A stretch of 64,000 bases of DNA from Adineta vaga (Eukaryota; Rotifera): contig CP075497.1 of assembly GCA_021613535.1 (NCBI GenBank), positions 12,090,001 through 12,154,000 of the forward strand. The letters are read 5' to 3'. The notes under the pieces were generated by a model, which worked only from the letters and a program-made list of their open reading frames with translations, did not search any database and had not been told where the DNA came from. A program made the translations under genes and the position numbers. This document shows positions 45,258-56,999 of this stretch, piece after piece (within the stretch, counting starts at the first letter, position 1; every line of letters begins with the position of its first letter).

Positions 45258-46275
45258 GTGGCCCAGTTCTAAAATTCTGGAATTATCAGCAAAATTCTAG
45301 AATTATCGGAATTATCTATCTCAAAATATAACTTTGCAACTGTAATTCTTCTATGAATTGGATTTGAGAACTATCAGAATCATTAGAACTATCGGAATTA
45401 TCAGAACTATGAAGACTCGGAATTAAGTGGATTGTTAGATCAGTACCAACCATTAAAATTACTGAAAGTATCAAAGTTGTGTGATCGGTAAGTGTATGAA
45501 ATCATTGACTTTGTGTCTTATTGAATTCAAGGTTTATACGCATATTTAAACCTAATATATTTCTATTCTGGAATAGATAGAGCACAAGTTACTTTGCGTA
45601 TCGCGCCATCTTTTTTTCTTGTAAATATGTTTTATATATACACGTATGTTGAACCATTTGCTTAGTTGAACGATTGTGCCACGTTATCACATAAGTTCTT
45701 TCTTCGATGCTAATGTTCTTGATTTTATTTTTATGTGCGATGCGGTCAGTTTTGTATGAGACAGTTTTCATACTTTCATATAACTTCTTTTCATAAAAAA
45801 TTAAGTAGTTTTTAGTATGTTTTCTTTCGTTCACTTTTATCTTCATAGATAAAGCAAATCATGTCCCATTAAATGTTTCTTACTTTGCAGTTAAACCAAC
45901 AGAAAAGCAACGCTTATGAACAACTCAGACCTGGATTCGTATAATCACTTTCGATGCAAAAATATGGTCAAACTTTTCAAAATCTGGTTCTTGAATATTA
46001 CCGATGTCAAATAATGAACAACTGCACAAAGGCTGTTAAAACGACTAATATTGGGATACTTTCCAAGCTCTGATAACTAAAATTATCATAAATTTCTTCT
46101 TATTCTTCGTTTCTACTGCTTCACTTACTTCTAATATGTCTAATAATTCAACTAATTGCGATAGTTTTAATAGTTCTGATAGTTCTAAAATACAATTCAT
46201 AAAAGAATTATAGTTGCAAAGTTATATTTTGAGATAGATAATTCCGATAATTCCAGAATTTTAGAACTGGGCCAC
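45258..46275. mobile_element. 1.0-kb element with about 90-bp terminal inverted repeats
   Basis: Left end GTGGCCCAGTTCTAAAATTC and right end, read on the other strand, the same 20 bases; similarity continues inward for about 90 bp (ATTATCTATCTCAAAATATA, AACTTTGCAACT), the left arm having an extra AAATTCTAGAATTATC-type duplication. The inside has more inverted pieces (GAACTATCGGAATTATC and its complement). The only frame of note, 45589-45846 minus (85 residues, Lys-rich), resembles no transposase I know. It is missing from the paralogous spacer at 36057-36397, so it inserted after, or was lost since, the duplication. Confidence 0.75.
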
Positions 46276-46347
46276 TGCTGGAACAATTCGAGATATTTTT
46301 ACACATCAATGACAAAAACGAAAAAAAAGAAAAAATTTTGTCTAGTA

Positions 46348-47493
46348 TTAACTTGTACATTGAAGTTCAGTACCATGTCGAGCCAATTTGCCATTATTTT
46401 TATCAGCTAAATATAATTGATATTGATCAGTAAGTACCATATCGTATAACGATGGATATATTGAAGTTAAATTCCATGAAAGTAATAATGATTGAGAATC
46501 GATATCATAAATTCGTACACCAAAATTAACAAATGTAACCCAGAGACGATTGCAACTATCAACAGTGACGGATGTTGGTGATTCGGAACTACTAGCACTT
46601 GTAGCGAAGAACGTGAAAGTATAAGGTGGTGTTGTTTTTAATTGCAAAACTTTACCACCCCATGATCCATCAGTGATATAAACAAAATTATCATCATCTG
46701 GCGCTTTTCCTAATCCATATCCATTTGTTATTCCAAGTACAACGGATTGATTTAATGTATTCGATGGCCAATTGTAAAAATTTGCACGTGATATAGAAGC
46801 TGGATTCGTTTGTAGAAGAACACAAATGAGTGTATTATCGAAAAGCCAAACAATACGTTGTGGTCCACCTTGAGTAAAACTCATGTTTGCAATGTTAGAG
46901 AAATTTGTTGTTGAGTAGATATTAAATGCATACGGTGTTGTTACAGGAAAAATACCAGTATAGAAACGATCTTGATAATAACTGATCGTTTGAGTTCCTG
47001 ATGGTAAATTTATTGTTACGTTTAATAGAATAAAAGATGTTTTAGATACAAGACGAAGTTTTGCTAAAGCTACTACAGCTAATCTGTTATTGTTATTATC
47101 TAAAACAACGCTTGTAATAGAAGGAATATTTAATGCGCTCACATTCGATCGAATTTTTTCCATTAACCATGTCAAATTTGAACAACACGGAGCATACGGT
47201 AATAATGGTTCCAGTGAATATACTGAGACATTTGTTTGTGTAAGAATTTGAAATGGATATGATGAAAAATTTGAAAATAATTGGCAAGATGAATTGGATT
47301 TATAGAAATTAAAAACAACAAAAACTGAGGGATGTTGAAAACAATAACATAAACATTCTAATGGAGTAAGTTGATTTTCCAACCATACTGAAGGTGCATT
47401 CGTTATAATCTGTGCTTCTCTAATAATGCCAACCGTTGTACAGTGCGTACCAACGAAAACTATACTTAACAAAGAAATCAGCATGGACTGCAT
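46348..47493 (-). CDS. Secreted PAN/apple-like plus beta-propeller (NHL-like) protein, copy B
   Basis: 381 residues from ATG 47493 with the same signal peptide (MQSMLISLLSIVFVG) as copy A (36398-37540). It differs by only about a dozen residues, one extra residue in VFVVFN, and a TAA instead of TGA stop. All Cys and propeller turn motifs are kept, and most nucleotide changes are isolated substitutions. High similarity begins abruptly at about 46354, next to the 1.0-kb element. Confidence 0.75.
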   Translation of the reverse strand: MQSMLISLLSIVFVGTHCTTVGIIREAQIITNAPSVWLENQLTPLECLCYCFQHPSVFVVFNFYKSNSSCQLFSNFSSYPFQILTQTNVSVYSLEPLLPYAPCCSNLTWLMEKIRSNVSALNIPSITSVVLDNNNNRLAVVALAKLRLVSKTSFILLNVTINLPSGTQTISYYQDRFYTGIFPVTTPYAFNIYSTTNFSNIANMSFTQGGPQRIVWLFDNTLICVLLQTNPASISRANFYNWPSNTLNQSVVLGITNGYGLGKAPDDDNFVYITDGSWGGKVLQLKTTPPYTFTFFATSASSSESPTSVTVDSCNRLWVTFVNFGVRIYDIDSQSLLLSWNLTSIYPSLYDMVLTDQYQLYLADKNNGKLARHGTELQCTS

Positions 47494-47999
47494 TCTCGTA
47501 ATATTAATGAGTAAATGAAAAGTATAATATTTATATAAACCGTTTTTTTCCAATGCACTTAGATCTGCAGAAATGGATAGTTAAATGAAGTGCATTATAT
47601 CACTTTAACAATCGATTGCACTTTTGCTGTTACTTATTCTCGAGAAGAAACAAACAAATAAATGTTTCACAACTAATAGTATACTGAACAAACTGTAAAA
47701 GAGTTTTCCATTAAATTGTAAACTTATTCGATTGCTCTGCTCAAGGTAAAACTATCAACAACTTGGAAAAAGCCATTTCCATGTATGAAAAAAGAACATT
47801 CATCTAACAACTAAAACGTGTTGAAGAGTTTCTATGCCACATCTCCATTCGATCTTGTGATTCAAACCTCGAACTGATCTACATTATGCATGACAAATAA
47901 TTTCGAGATCATTTATTTCACTTTAATAGCAGAATAAAAACAATGAAATACTGTACAAATCTAACAAGACGAAAAGAGGAAAACAAGGAGATAAACAGT
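47494..47999. other. Spacer, duplicate of 37541-38046
   Basis: Non-coding. Differs from copy A at a few percent of positions, similar to the genes on both sides. Confidence 0.5.
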
Positions 48000-49214
48000 T
48001 TAAAATGGTCGAGGTTCAACAATTAAACTGTAGATTCTAGGTGACTGAAATGTCGGGATGTTTTTGTTCTTATATCGCCAGTAGAACAAACATAAACGAA
48101 TACAAGTTAATATACATGTGAGACAAAAAAGACAACGAACAAACCAAATAATGAAAACAAATGAAGACGAAGAGTTTTGTTCATAGAATACAATTGTTCC
48201 TAATAACCAGAGAAAAGTTAACCATGGTGAAAGAGTAAATGCCATTGAATTATAAAAAACAATATTTTCAAGAATAGAAAGCGTGAGAAGACCAAATAGG
48301 AGAAGAAAACCACCAATAATCGAAGCTGTCGATGAAGAAACGAAATCACTATAGATAATACCTATAGTTATTGCTAAACAACTTTCATAGAAAAGAACAG
48401 ATGCCCATAATGCTAATCCATTGTGATATAATAATCGTGTCAACCAAACATCCATAAAACTAAAAAAATCATATAAAATTTTCATATTAAAAACAAATAT
48501 AAATACGTACAATCGATGTCGAATATAATTGTTCAAATTTCCCCATAACGATACATGAACAACTACTAGAATGATAATTACTTCACATAATGTACCAACA
48601 TAACGAAAGATAGAAATCTAGTTTAGAAGAAAAACATTATGAATAATCAAAAGACATGTATTATTTAGCTTTTACTCCAACTCCATATTTATTTCTTGCA
48701 GCAGCTGCCAATTGTGGTGTATACAAAATAAGAGCAAATGCCGTATAGAAAAAGCACCATTTATTCATAGCACATGGATGTTGATAGAAATAACTACCTG
48801 AAGATGTACGACGGAAGATACCAATGGTTGAGTAGATTAACCATGTAGCCTAGAAGAATATTTGAATATAATAGAGATATTCATTTTGATCTTACCTGCC
48901 AAATGAAAACAAGATACCAGATGTATGACATACATACTGTTGGTGGTGTTATTTCAGTTGGATATCGATTAAGAGATGGAACATTTGGAAGAGTTTCGAG
49001 ATTTTCTAAATTTGTCACTATACATCTAGGAAAAAAGATTAAATTGTGATTAGAGATACTTACTCGATGAATATAATATATCAATAGAAATGCGTTGACA
49101 AATTTGGATTGAAAAGAATATTATAGATATACCCATATAGAGAATATGAATCCAATCGTGTTCATAGGTGACATTTGGTAGACCATAATCATTTTCGACC
49201 AAAGCTATTTCCAT
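48000..49214 (-). CDS. Multi-pass membrane protein, copy B
   Basis: Exons correspond one to one with copy A (49214-49064, 49005-48896, 48849-48676, next near 48617-48511, last from about 48460 to 48000). An in-frame ATG at 49214 (MEIALVENDYGLPNVTYEHD) replaces a non-Met codon of copy A, and similarity to copy A ends just upstream (about 49205), so copy B may have lost the original first exon and acquired a new start. The membrane segments are identical apart from rare changes. Function unknown. Confidence 0.7.
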
Positions 49215-50277
49215 TTCATATTATTAGGTTTTATATTTAATAAATAATTCTAATGCGAAAAGTCAGCACAACAATGTATTTTTATTACAATATTTTATTA
49301 CACACTTATTATAAGAATTTCATTGGTTCAAGTGTTTGCCTATCACTGTCTATCAACGAATATCTCGTAAAGTAAACTTCAGCACAGAAGTTTGATAGTA
49401 CAAAAGTTTCTAATTTATGAAATGGATTCATTTATTAGTAGTTGAAATTCTCAGAAAAGTGGCTAGACATGTGGCGCCCTCATTTTGCTGTTTATTAACT
49501 GTGTCATTTTTCGGAAATATATGTTACAGTTGATGCTCATTTTTCGTTGTTGAACTAGATTTTTTCGATGTTCTTTTCTGTAAAAGTGGTATTCTTTTGA
49601 AATAGATAAAAGAAAATAATCAAGAATAGGAAAATAAATTTGAACAACTGTCTTATTATACATTCATATCCTTATTTACGAATCTTTCAATCTAGTAAGT
49701 CAGATAGAACATACTAATGCAACTAGTGAGGATTGTATTGAAATACACACTTATGTAATGTCTTTAAAAAGCATCTACTATCGTATTATTGATGAATATG
49801 CATCGTGTCACTAAAATCATATCTTTATATTGACTTTCTTTCATCAGTAAGTTTGTGGATCATCATGTGATAAATGAACATAATTGTATCTACACCATAG
49901 TCTTTTACAAGCACGATATACGTCTATGAATTCGAAGCTAATAGACTTCACCACAGAGAATATTCAACTTATTTCACTTTGATGCTTTGATATGAAGAAC
50001 ATCAGATTGAAAATGAGCGTTTCTCTTCCAAGAGTACGAATTAGTTGGTACTGATTTAAACAATCATTTCTGTTTATACTATTCTTCAGCTCCTTACTTA
50101 TACAGTACAAAAGGGACAAAAGAATTGTATTTTATATACATTTACTGTCCTTTATCATTTGCTAACAGGTTGAGTTTTTTACTTCGTATTTTATTGTCTG
50201 TTTAGACAGTAGTAAAATAGGGAATAGTTCGATTCTTGACAGAAAGATTGCAGATCGATAGATATAACATTCATGAT
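49215..50277. other. Spacer at the end of the duplication
   Basis: 49310-49510 is a diverged match of 39300-39520. After about 49510 no similarity to copy A is seen. No gene supported. Confidence 0.4.
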
Positions 50278-52104
50278 TTAGTCGTTCATTTTAGAATATT
50301 CATCAGCTATTTTGGACATACGAGCAGCAGCTAAGGATATATTTGTTCTCGTTGGTGTTTCTCGAGTTCTTGTCGCTCTTGGCAAAGTTCGAGTTGTTGT
50401 TGTTATGGGTTTTCTTATTGTTGTAGGAGGTGTAGACACTTTGTTTTCCATTTGTAATGATGCAGGTAGTTTTCTTTCCACAGAATCAAGTGTAAATGGT
50501 GTATCACAAAGAACATCAATAGCAAATTTAGCCAAGGAATTTGATTCAAAACAAGCTGGTACTATGTAATACTCTTCTCCATCTTTTAGATTTACTAATC
50601 GAGATACAGATCTTGCTCGAACAAATGCTGGTTCATCGTTCAATGTATTCGAAATAACATAAACACCGATCGGATGATGCTGAGCAAGTGGCACATCTGC
50701 TTCAAATGATTGACGAAGAATGAATCGAACAGATGATGGATTTGATAATGTCAGAAGATATGCAGGATTTTGATAGAATGTTGTTGCACTAGATTTTATT
50801 CTTCGACCACCAGCATTTTCTTCACGCCATTCTCCTTGTAAAATTTGAGGAGTTTGTTGAAAAGCACTTGTCCATGTTCGTAAGTCAATTGATGGAAGAG
50901 ATTGTTGTGAAAATATTTGTACCCAAAATGCACTATGAATGTTTGGATAAAAGGTCGATAGAACAATTGCATATTGTTGTTTCTGTTTGGGTTCAATATC
51001 GATAGAGAGAGTTGCCTCACGTTTATTCCAAAATTTTGATTGACAAACAACTTCATAATTATCATGAGTAGAAATCGGATGGGATTTCAACTGAACGACA
51101 GTAATACCTATCTGTGCGTAATTAAGTTTAACATCGGTTGTCGTTCGTTGATGTCGTTGATCAACCATATGACCAAGAACTACGATCATCTTTTTCAAAG
51201 AGACAGCAGGTACAAGAATGAATGGATTTCGATAGAATGTTGAATAATTCGAACAACCACCATCGGTTATTGATGACCAATGGCCAAATAATATTTGTTG
51301 AGGTTCAACAGTTAAATGACATATTTGAATACGATTACATGTTTGTTTTAGATCAGACCATGATAATAATTGAGTTCCTGGTGTAGTTGACCATAATGGA
51401 TGACTTCTAGAAATAGTTTTGAAGAATGCCTAGAAAATAATATGAGAATAAAAGTTTTTGTAAAGATTATCTCTTACATCTCGTGCTGACATATTTTCAT
51501 TTGATATATGATTAATTCCATGAGGATTATGTATAAGAACATATTTCTCTCGTGTCTTCTGATAAATAAAAGTCGTCAAAATAGCATACGCATGATTTAC
51601 TACTAATCCATTAGTAGCAACGGTTGTTGTCATTTCATTCGTTACAACAGCACCACAAGTAACTAATATATTTTTTTGATTTAAACCTCTTTCAATCTTA
51701 TCCCACACATCTGTAGTACTCGGTTCAAATTCTTCGACTGGTTTCCCAAGTAAATCATACATTGCTTCCGATGTATTTCCTCCAGTTAAATTTTCATATC
51801 GATCTCCATAAAATCGAGCATAAGCTTGTTCAATAATATAAGGCCATTGCACATCCTTAACTGTTGAACGACAATATTGATATTGATCTGTAAATGATTC
51901 TAATACGACTGGAATTTCGATACGTTCACCTTGTCGATAGAAAAAACATGTCAATGATGATGTCGAAATGATTGATTTAAGTAAATGTGGTTGACATGAT
52001 GCTAATGTTTGAAGTGAAGCGATAAGAAAACAATTTCCTAAACGACCTTGAACAATATCACCATGGTAAGGTTCACGATTGGATGGCCACACATTTGCAG
52101 ACAT
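50278..52104 (-). CDS. Calpain-family cysteine protease with tandem C-terminal beta-sandwich regions
   Basis: Two exons (52104-51478, 51429-50278) give 592 residues. The CysPc core starts almost at once: QGRLGNCFLIASL places the nucleophile at Cys25, VVNHAYAIL the His at 171, and IHNPHG the Asn at 193, so the triad is complete although GNCF and NPHG replace the common GDCW and NPWG. After the core come two similar beta-rich regions of calpain domain III/CBSW type (one near residues 210-350, one near 370-510), then a Thr/Arg-rich tail. Two domain-III-like modules and no penta-EF-hand recall calpain-7/PalB, but the MIT domains of that group are absent. It is divergent from KIF23 with a 985-bp gap. 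Confidence 0.85.
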
Positions 52105-53089
52105 TTTTCAATCTTAACTAACAACACCTAAGTCAAAATGTTGTGTAAGAAAAGATTTTTTTGTATATATGATACTGTTTTTTTCTTCGTTCTTATCGAA
52201 TATCTTCAAATATATATATAAGAAATTATGACTTTTCTTGTAGTGAATTATGTGAAAGAACTACAAACGTGATAAACTCGCAGAAAGAATAAAAAATCCA
52301 AGAAAAATTATCTTTATGTCTATTTTCAAATCCTTATAAATATATACGAACGTAATGAGTAATGTTTCACTTTGTTATTATGACGATATAAAAGAATTTA
52401 TTCAATCGTTTCTATGTATAGAATGACATTTAAATATAATACATACGTAATACCTTTGAAATCTGTTTCCAGATGATTGGCAAGAAGAAATTACATAAAA
52501 CGTGTTGTTCAATATGAGTCATGGTGTTGCATAGGAAGCAAATAAAAAGCCAATAGACAATCTTTCTTCATCGTTCTGTTTCATTTAATTCATGAGAGCA
52601 TTTCTGACGTCATTTCTTTTCGTTTTAAAAATATAATTTCAAACGATCGATGTTAAATACCTATCTTCTTTCACTCAATTAATTGCTCGTAGTATGAGCA
52701 AACAATACAACGATGAGAAAACCTATTAACATCCTCTTTGAATATTTTCTCCAAAAAATCTGCTAACGGATTCAATCTAATTCTTCAATTTTTATTTAAG
52801 CGGCATCTATTCAATTCTTAATTGAGACATTAAACATGATTTAATTATTTAAAGATGATTCCAAATGATATTTTACAAATGAATTTGTATGAAAAATTAG
52901 AATTCAATCTCTAACAGTGTTATCTATATAGTCATTTGTATGAAGTGACCAATAGATATTAGAAGACGGGTGATGATGAAGAAAAGAAAATACCTCGATG
53001 AATATATATACATTCGTATTTTTCTTTTCCTCTTATTTCTTTTCGACTATATATAAATTGTTTCAATTTCAATCGTAACACGCACTTCC
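52105..53089. other. Shared upstream region of calpain and KIF23
   Basis: AT-rich, bidirectional promoter space. TATATATAA-like stretches lie near 52210 and 53050. No other feature. Confidence 0.4.
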
Positions 53090-56000
53090 ATGAAGAAAAT
53101 ACAACTTGGTTCACGTGATTTACTTGCTAATGGTGGTGGTTGTCCTGTTGAAGTGAGTCATTGATAATTCATTTACAATTATTGGTTTTCTTTTCTTACA
53201 AAGGTCTTCTGTCGTCTACGACCACCAAAAGATCCGAATAATGATCAACAACAACAAACAGATAATTCATCATCATGTATTAAAGTTTCGAGTCCAACAG
53301 AATTGATTCTCTATTCATCTGAAGTCAGTCGAAAAGAATCTTTATTTCTTCTTAATTTCAAAGATTAATTTACATATTTAGAATACGAAAAATGGACAAA
53401 TTAGAGAAGTAAATCATTTATCTTTATGACTTTGATTCGATTGAAATTTTCTTTTAGTCCCGTTACGAATTCAGTCATATTCTTACAGATAGTGTTTCTC
53501 AGTTATCTGCATTTAAAGAATTAGCATTGCCTTTACTTGACGATTTTATTCAAGGAAAAAGCAGTATGTAATTTCTTTGCATTTGAAATAAAAGATCATT
53601 GTATGGAACTATTTAGGTGTATTATTTACCTATGGAATAACGGGCTCAGGCAAAACATATACAATGATGGGTCCATTGAATAATCCTGGTTTAATTCCAC
53701 GTTCATTCGATGTTGTTTTCAATTCTATTGGATCTTATCTTGGCAAAAAATACGTTCGTTTTTTCTTCAAATTTATTCTTCTTTTGTATTGTCGATGATT
53801 TCTTTGATCATTTAGCTTCTTCGTTCTGATCGACAAAATAGTTATGAAATTCAAAGTGAAGCTGATATTTTACTTGAACGTCAACGTCGAGAAATTCAAA
53901 TAAACAAAAATGGAAATAATCAACGTACAAAGTAATAAAGACAACTTTTCTAATATCATTCAATATTCAATCGATTTAGATTTCCTGAATCATACAATAC
54001 TCGTACATTGGATATGACAGCAATACATAATCCACAATTGAACGGAAATTCATCTTATTTTGTCTTTGTGACATTTGTTGAGATTTATAATAATTATATT
54101 TATGATTTATTTGATGATGATATTCTTAATAAGTAGAATAACTCATATTTTAATTGAATCTATCGATTGATTTCTAGAGCACCACAATCGAAACAATTAC
54201 GTGAAGATAATCGTGGTCGACCGTATATAAAAGATGTGAAAGAAATTGAAATTCGTTCTAGTGAAGAAGCGATTGAATTATTGAATATGGGTTTAAAACG
54301 ACGTCGTATTGCTCATACACAACTAAATACGGAATCAAGTCGTTCACATAGTGTCTTATCAATGCGTCTTGTACAATTTCAAAATGATATTCCACCAACA
54401 TCATTAGTAAATCATTGATTATTCTCATTTAATCATATGAATAATCTGTTTCATTTTAGACAAAAGATGATTTAACGATCAGTACAATACATTTAGTTGA
54501 TTTAGCTGGTAGTGAACGTGTTAATCGTGCTAAGACAGTTGGTGAACGACTGAAAGAAGCAGGTAATATCAATGCATCATTGATGGTTCTTCGACAATGT
54601 TTTGAAACTTTACGAGAAAATCAAACACAAGGTATCAGCAGGGTAAATCTTCTATGATTTCGCAGCGTTAAAGATGATATGCATATTTTCAATGTAGATG
54701 GTTCCATATCGTGAATCAAAATTAACGTCATTTTTCAAAAGTTATTTTGATGGCGAAGGTCGAATACGAATGATTCTTTGTGTTAATCCAACTGTCGATG
54801 GATACGAAGAAATTCAAGTAAATGATCGGATATTTAATCTTCTATTTGAATTATGAAATTTTTAGCATGCATTAAAATTTGGTGAATTAACGAAAGATGT
54901 AATGGTACCACGATCTTTACCACCACCACCGCCAGTTCCACCCAAATTAGTTCGTATGGGTGGTGCTCTACGTGAAGTCGATAATCAACCACAGCAACAA
55001 CAATCAAATGCACAATCAATTCTTTTTACTGAATTCAAGTAAAAACAAATTGACTTTAATAAGAGAACTCGTCGATGATTAAACATTCATTTCTACTTGT
55101 CTAGTGCTCAAGCATTAATTGCTCCATTTCCACCATTTGATTATTCATTATTGGATGGAATTGGTGATGATGAATCTCTGTTAATTCTTCAAGAACATTT
55201 ACGACGACGAATGGAAGAACGGCAACGATTGAATATAGTTAGAAATGACTTCTTTGTTTTAAAATCATTCCTTTGAATTTCTTCTAATTCTAGCTTATTC
55301 AAGAACAACAAGAATTCTTACGTAAATTTACGCTTGAATTAGCATCAGATTATGATTCAACTATATCGAATCATGAAGATTTAACAAAAGAAAATGAACA
55401 ACAAACAAAAACAATTCGTCATTTACAAACACGTATTAAACTATTAGAAAAATCCCAGAATGATATTTTGAAAACAACAAATCAAACTGAACGTGATAAT
55501 AAAACATTAAAAGCACAAGTATTTTCTTCTTCAATTTTCTATCTCAAATAATTAATCAACTCTTGTAGATTGAAGAACGAAATAATGAAATTAAAGCATT
55601 GAAATCCGATCGACGGAAAGATAAAAATGATTTTGAAAATAAAATGAAAATCAAACTAAATGAACTCGAACAACAATATGTAAGAAAATCAAAACTTTTA
55701 TTTATTAAATCTCTTCTTCTTTCAAGATCAATGAAATCAAGAATAAAGAAATTAAAATGCGTGAACTTGGACGACAACACGATGATAAACTCAACATTAT
55801 ACGATCAATGACTACAAACAATACCTTTTCCAATGAACAATTTCTAATTCCCATCAATCCAACATCAACACAGTTCGTATCAAATCATTCACATAAAAAA
55901 TTCTTACAAAAACACTTGCATAATTGTAGAAGTCCAACAGAAAATGCTTATCAAAATCAACAACAACAATATCATCGTGTAGAAATGATCATATCACAAA

Positions 56001-56740
56001 ATTGTAATACACCCGATGCACGTCCTAATCCTCATACACCAAATACTGAACCAATGCATGTTGATCATAATAATGGACATGCAGTTGTTGCTCACCCACG
56101 ACAACAACATCGACGATCAAGATCATTGAGTGAAGTTTGGCTTGAACATCGACCACAAGGAACAGTTCAAACAGGTTTATTGCAACATTGAACTATATAT
56201 AGAGAAGATAAATGATTTGTTTTGATTTAGAGACTCTTCTTCAACCGAAATTTCATAAGAAAGTCTGTACCCAACAAGCACCGGCGAAAGGTGAAATCAT
56301 TCGAACAACAAAATATGTTTTGACACATCAAAATCTTGATGCACAAGGTGAAATTGTCACTGATTTTGTGAAAGTAATTTCAAAATATTTCGAAAGAAAA
56401 CAAATTCATATCTTTCATCTTTCTTAGGGTGATGTTCTTCCATCGAGTACTGGTGGTGTAAATGTTATTTTTAATGATGTTGAACGATTAACATGTACAT
56501 CACCACCAGATCCATTAATTTTACATAAACGATGTCAAAGTGAAGAACGAGTTCTTCAAGAAGTATAGATTTCAATTTTTTTTATTCATCGAAAATTTCT
56601 GTTTATTTGTTTTTAGACAAATACACCATCACCTTCGTCTCGCCAGGGTCCTGCTGTAGCACCCAAGTAATGCAAAACCTTTCTGATTGATTCAAATTTC
56701 TGATCATTTTCTTTTTTGTTCTAGACGATTTCGTATGTGA
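53090..56740 (+). CDS. KIF23: KIF23/MKLP1 (kinesin-6), centralspindlin motor
   Basis: Nineteen exons (53090-53152, 53204-53323, 53382-53408, 53458-53563, 53617-53753, 53816-53931, 53980-54132, 54178-54406, 54460-54642, 54698-54817, 54866-55038, 55105-55237, 55294-55518, 55569-55679, 55727-56174, 56231-56373, 56428-56562, 56617-56666, 56725-56740) give about 895 residues. Motor signatures: P-loop [13 protein letters not shown], switch [12 protein letters not shown], switch [11 protein letters not shown], and a kinesin-6 insert ([14 protein letters not shown]). A proline-rich neck and long coiled coil follow, then the C-terminal Arf6-binding region ([24 protein letters not shown]). With a Rho GAP partner the protein bundles midzone microtubules in cytokinesis. 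The last 16-bp exon (RFRM and stop) is supported by its conservation in both remnants. Two decayed copies lie at 14.0-14.8 and 29.7-30.1 kb. Confidence 0.93.
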
Positions 56741-56999
56741 AAACAATTCTTACTAAACAAATTTCCCCAAACTAATTTGTCTCTTTACATTACTATTTCT
56801 ATGTATTTTCGTCTTCTTCCTAATTCTCTAGTTATTTGCGTGTGTGTGTGTCTCTTATCAAAATGTGAATCTATTCTTGTGGAAAAAGAAGAACAATAAA
56901 TGAATATAATCGAAATTATATTTTTACTCAAATAAATAAAAACGTTTTTTTCTCAATTTATTTAATACATTAATGAAAAACAAAGCGATAACTTTGAAA

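Noticed and set aside
48000-48536. Single 178-residue frame taken as a separate gene
   Set aside because: It reads through a 50-bp intron that happens to be open; exon borders match copy A, so it is the 3' end of the multi-pass membrane gene.
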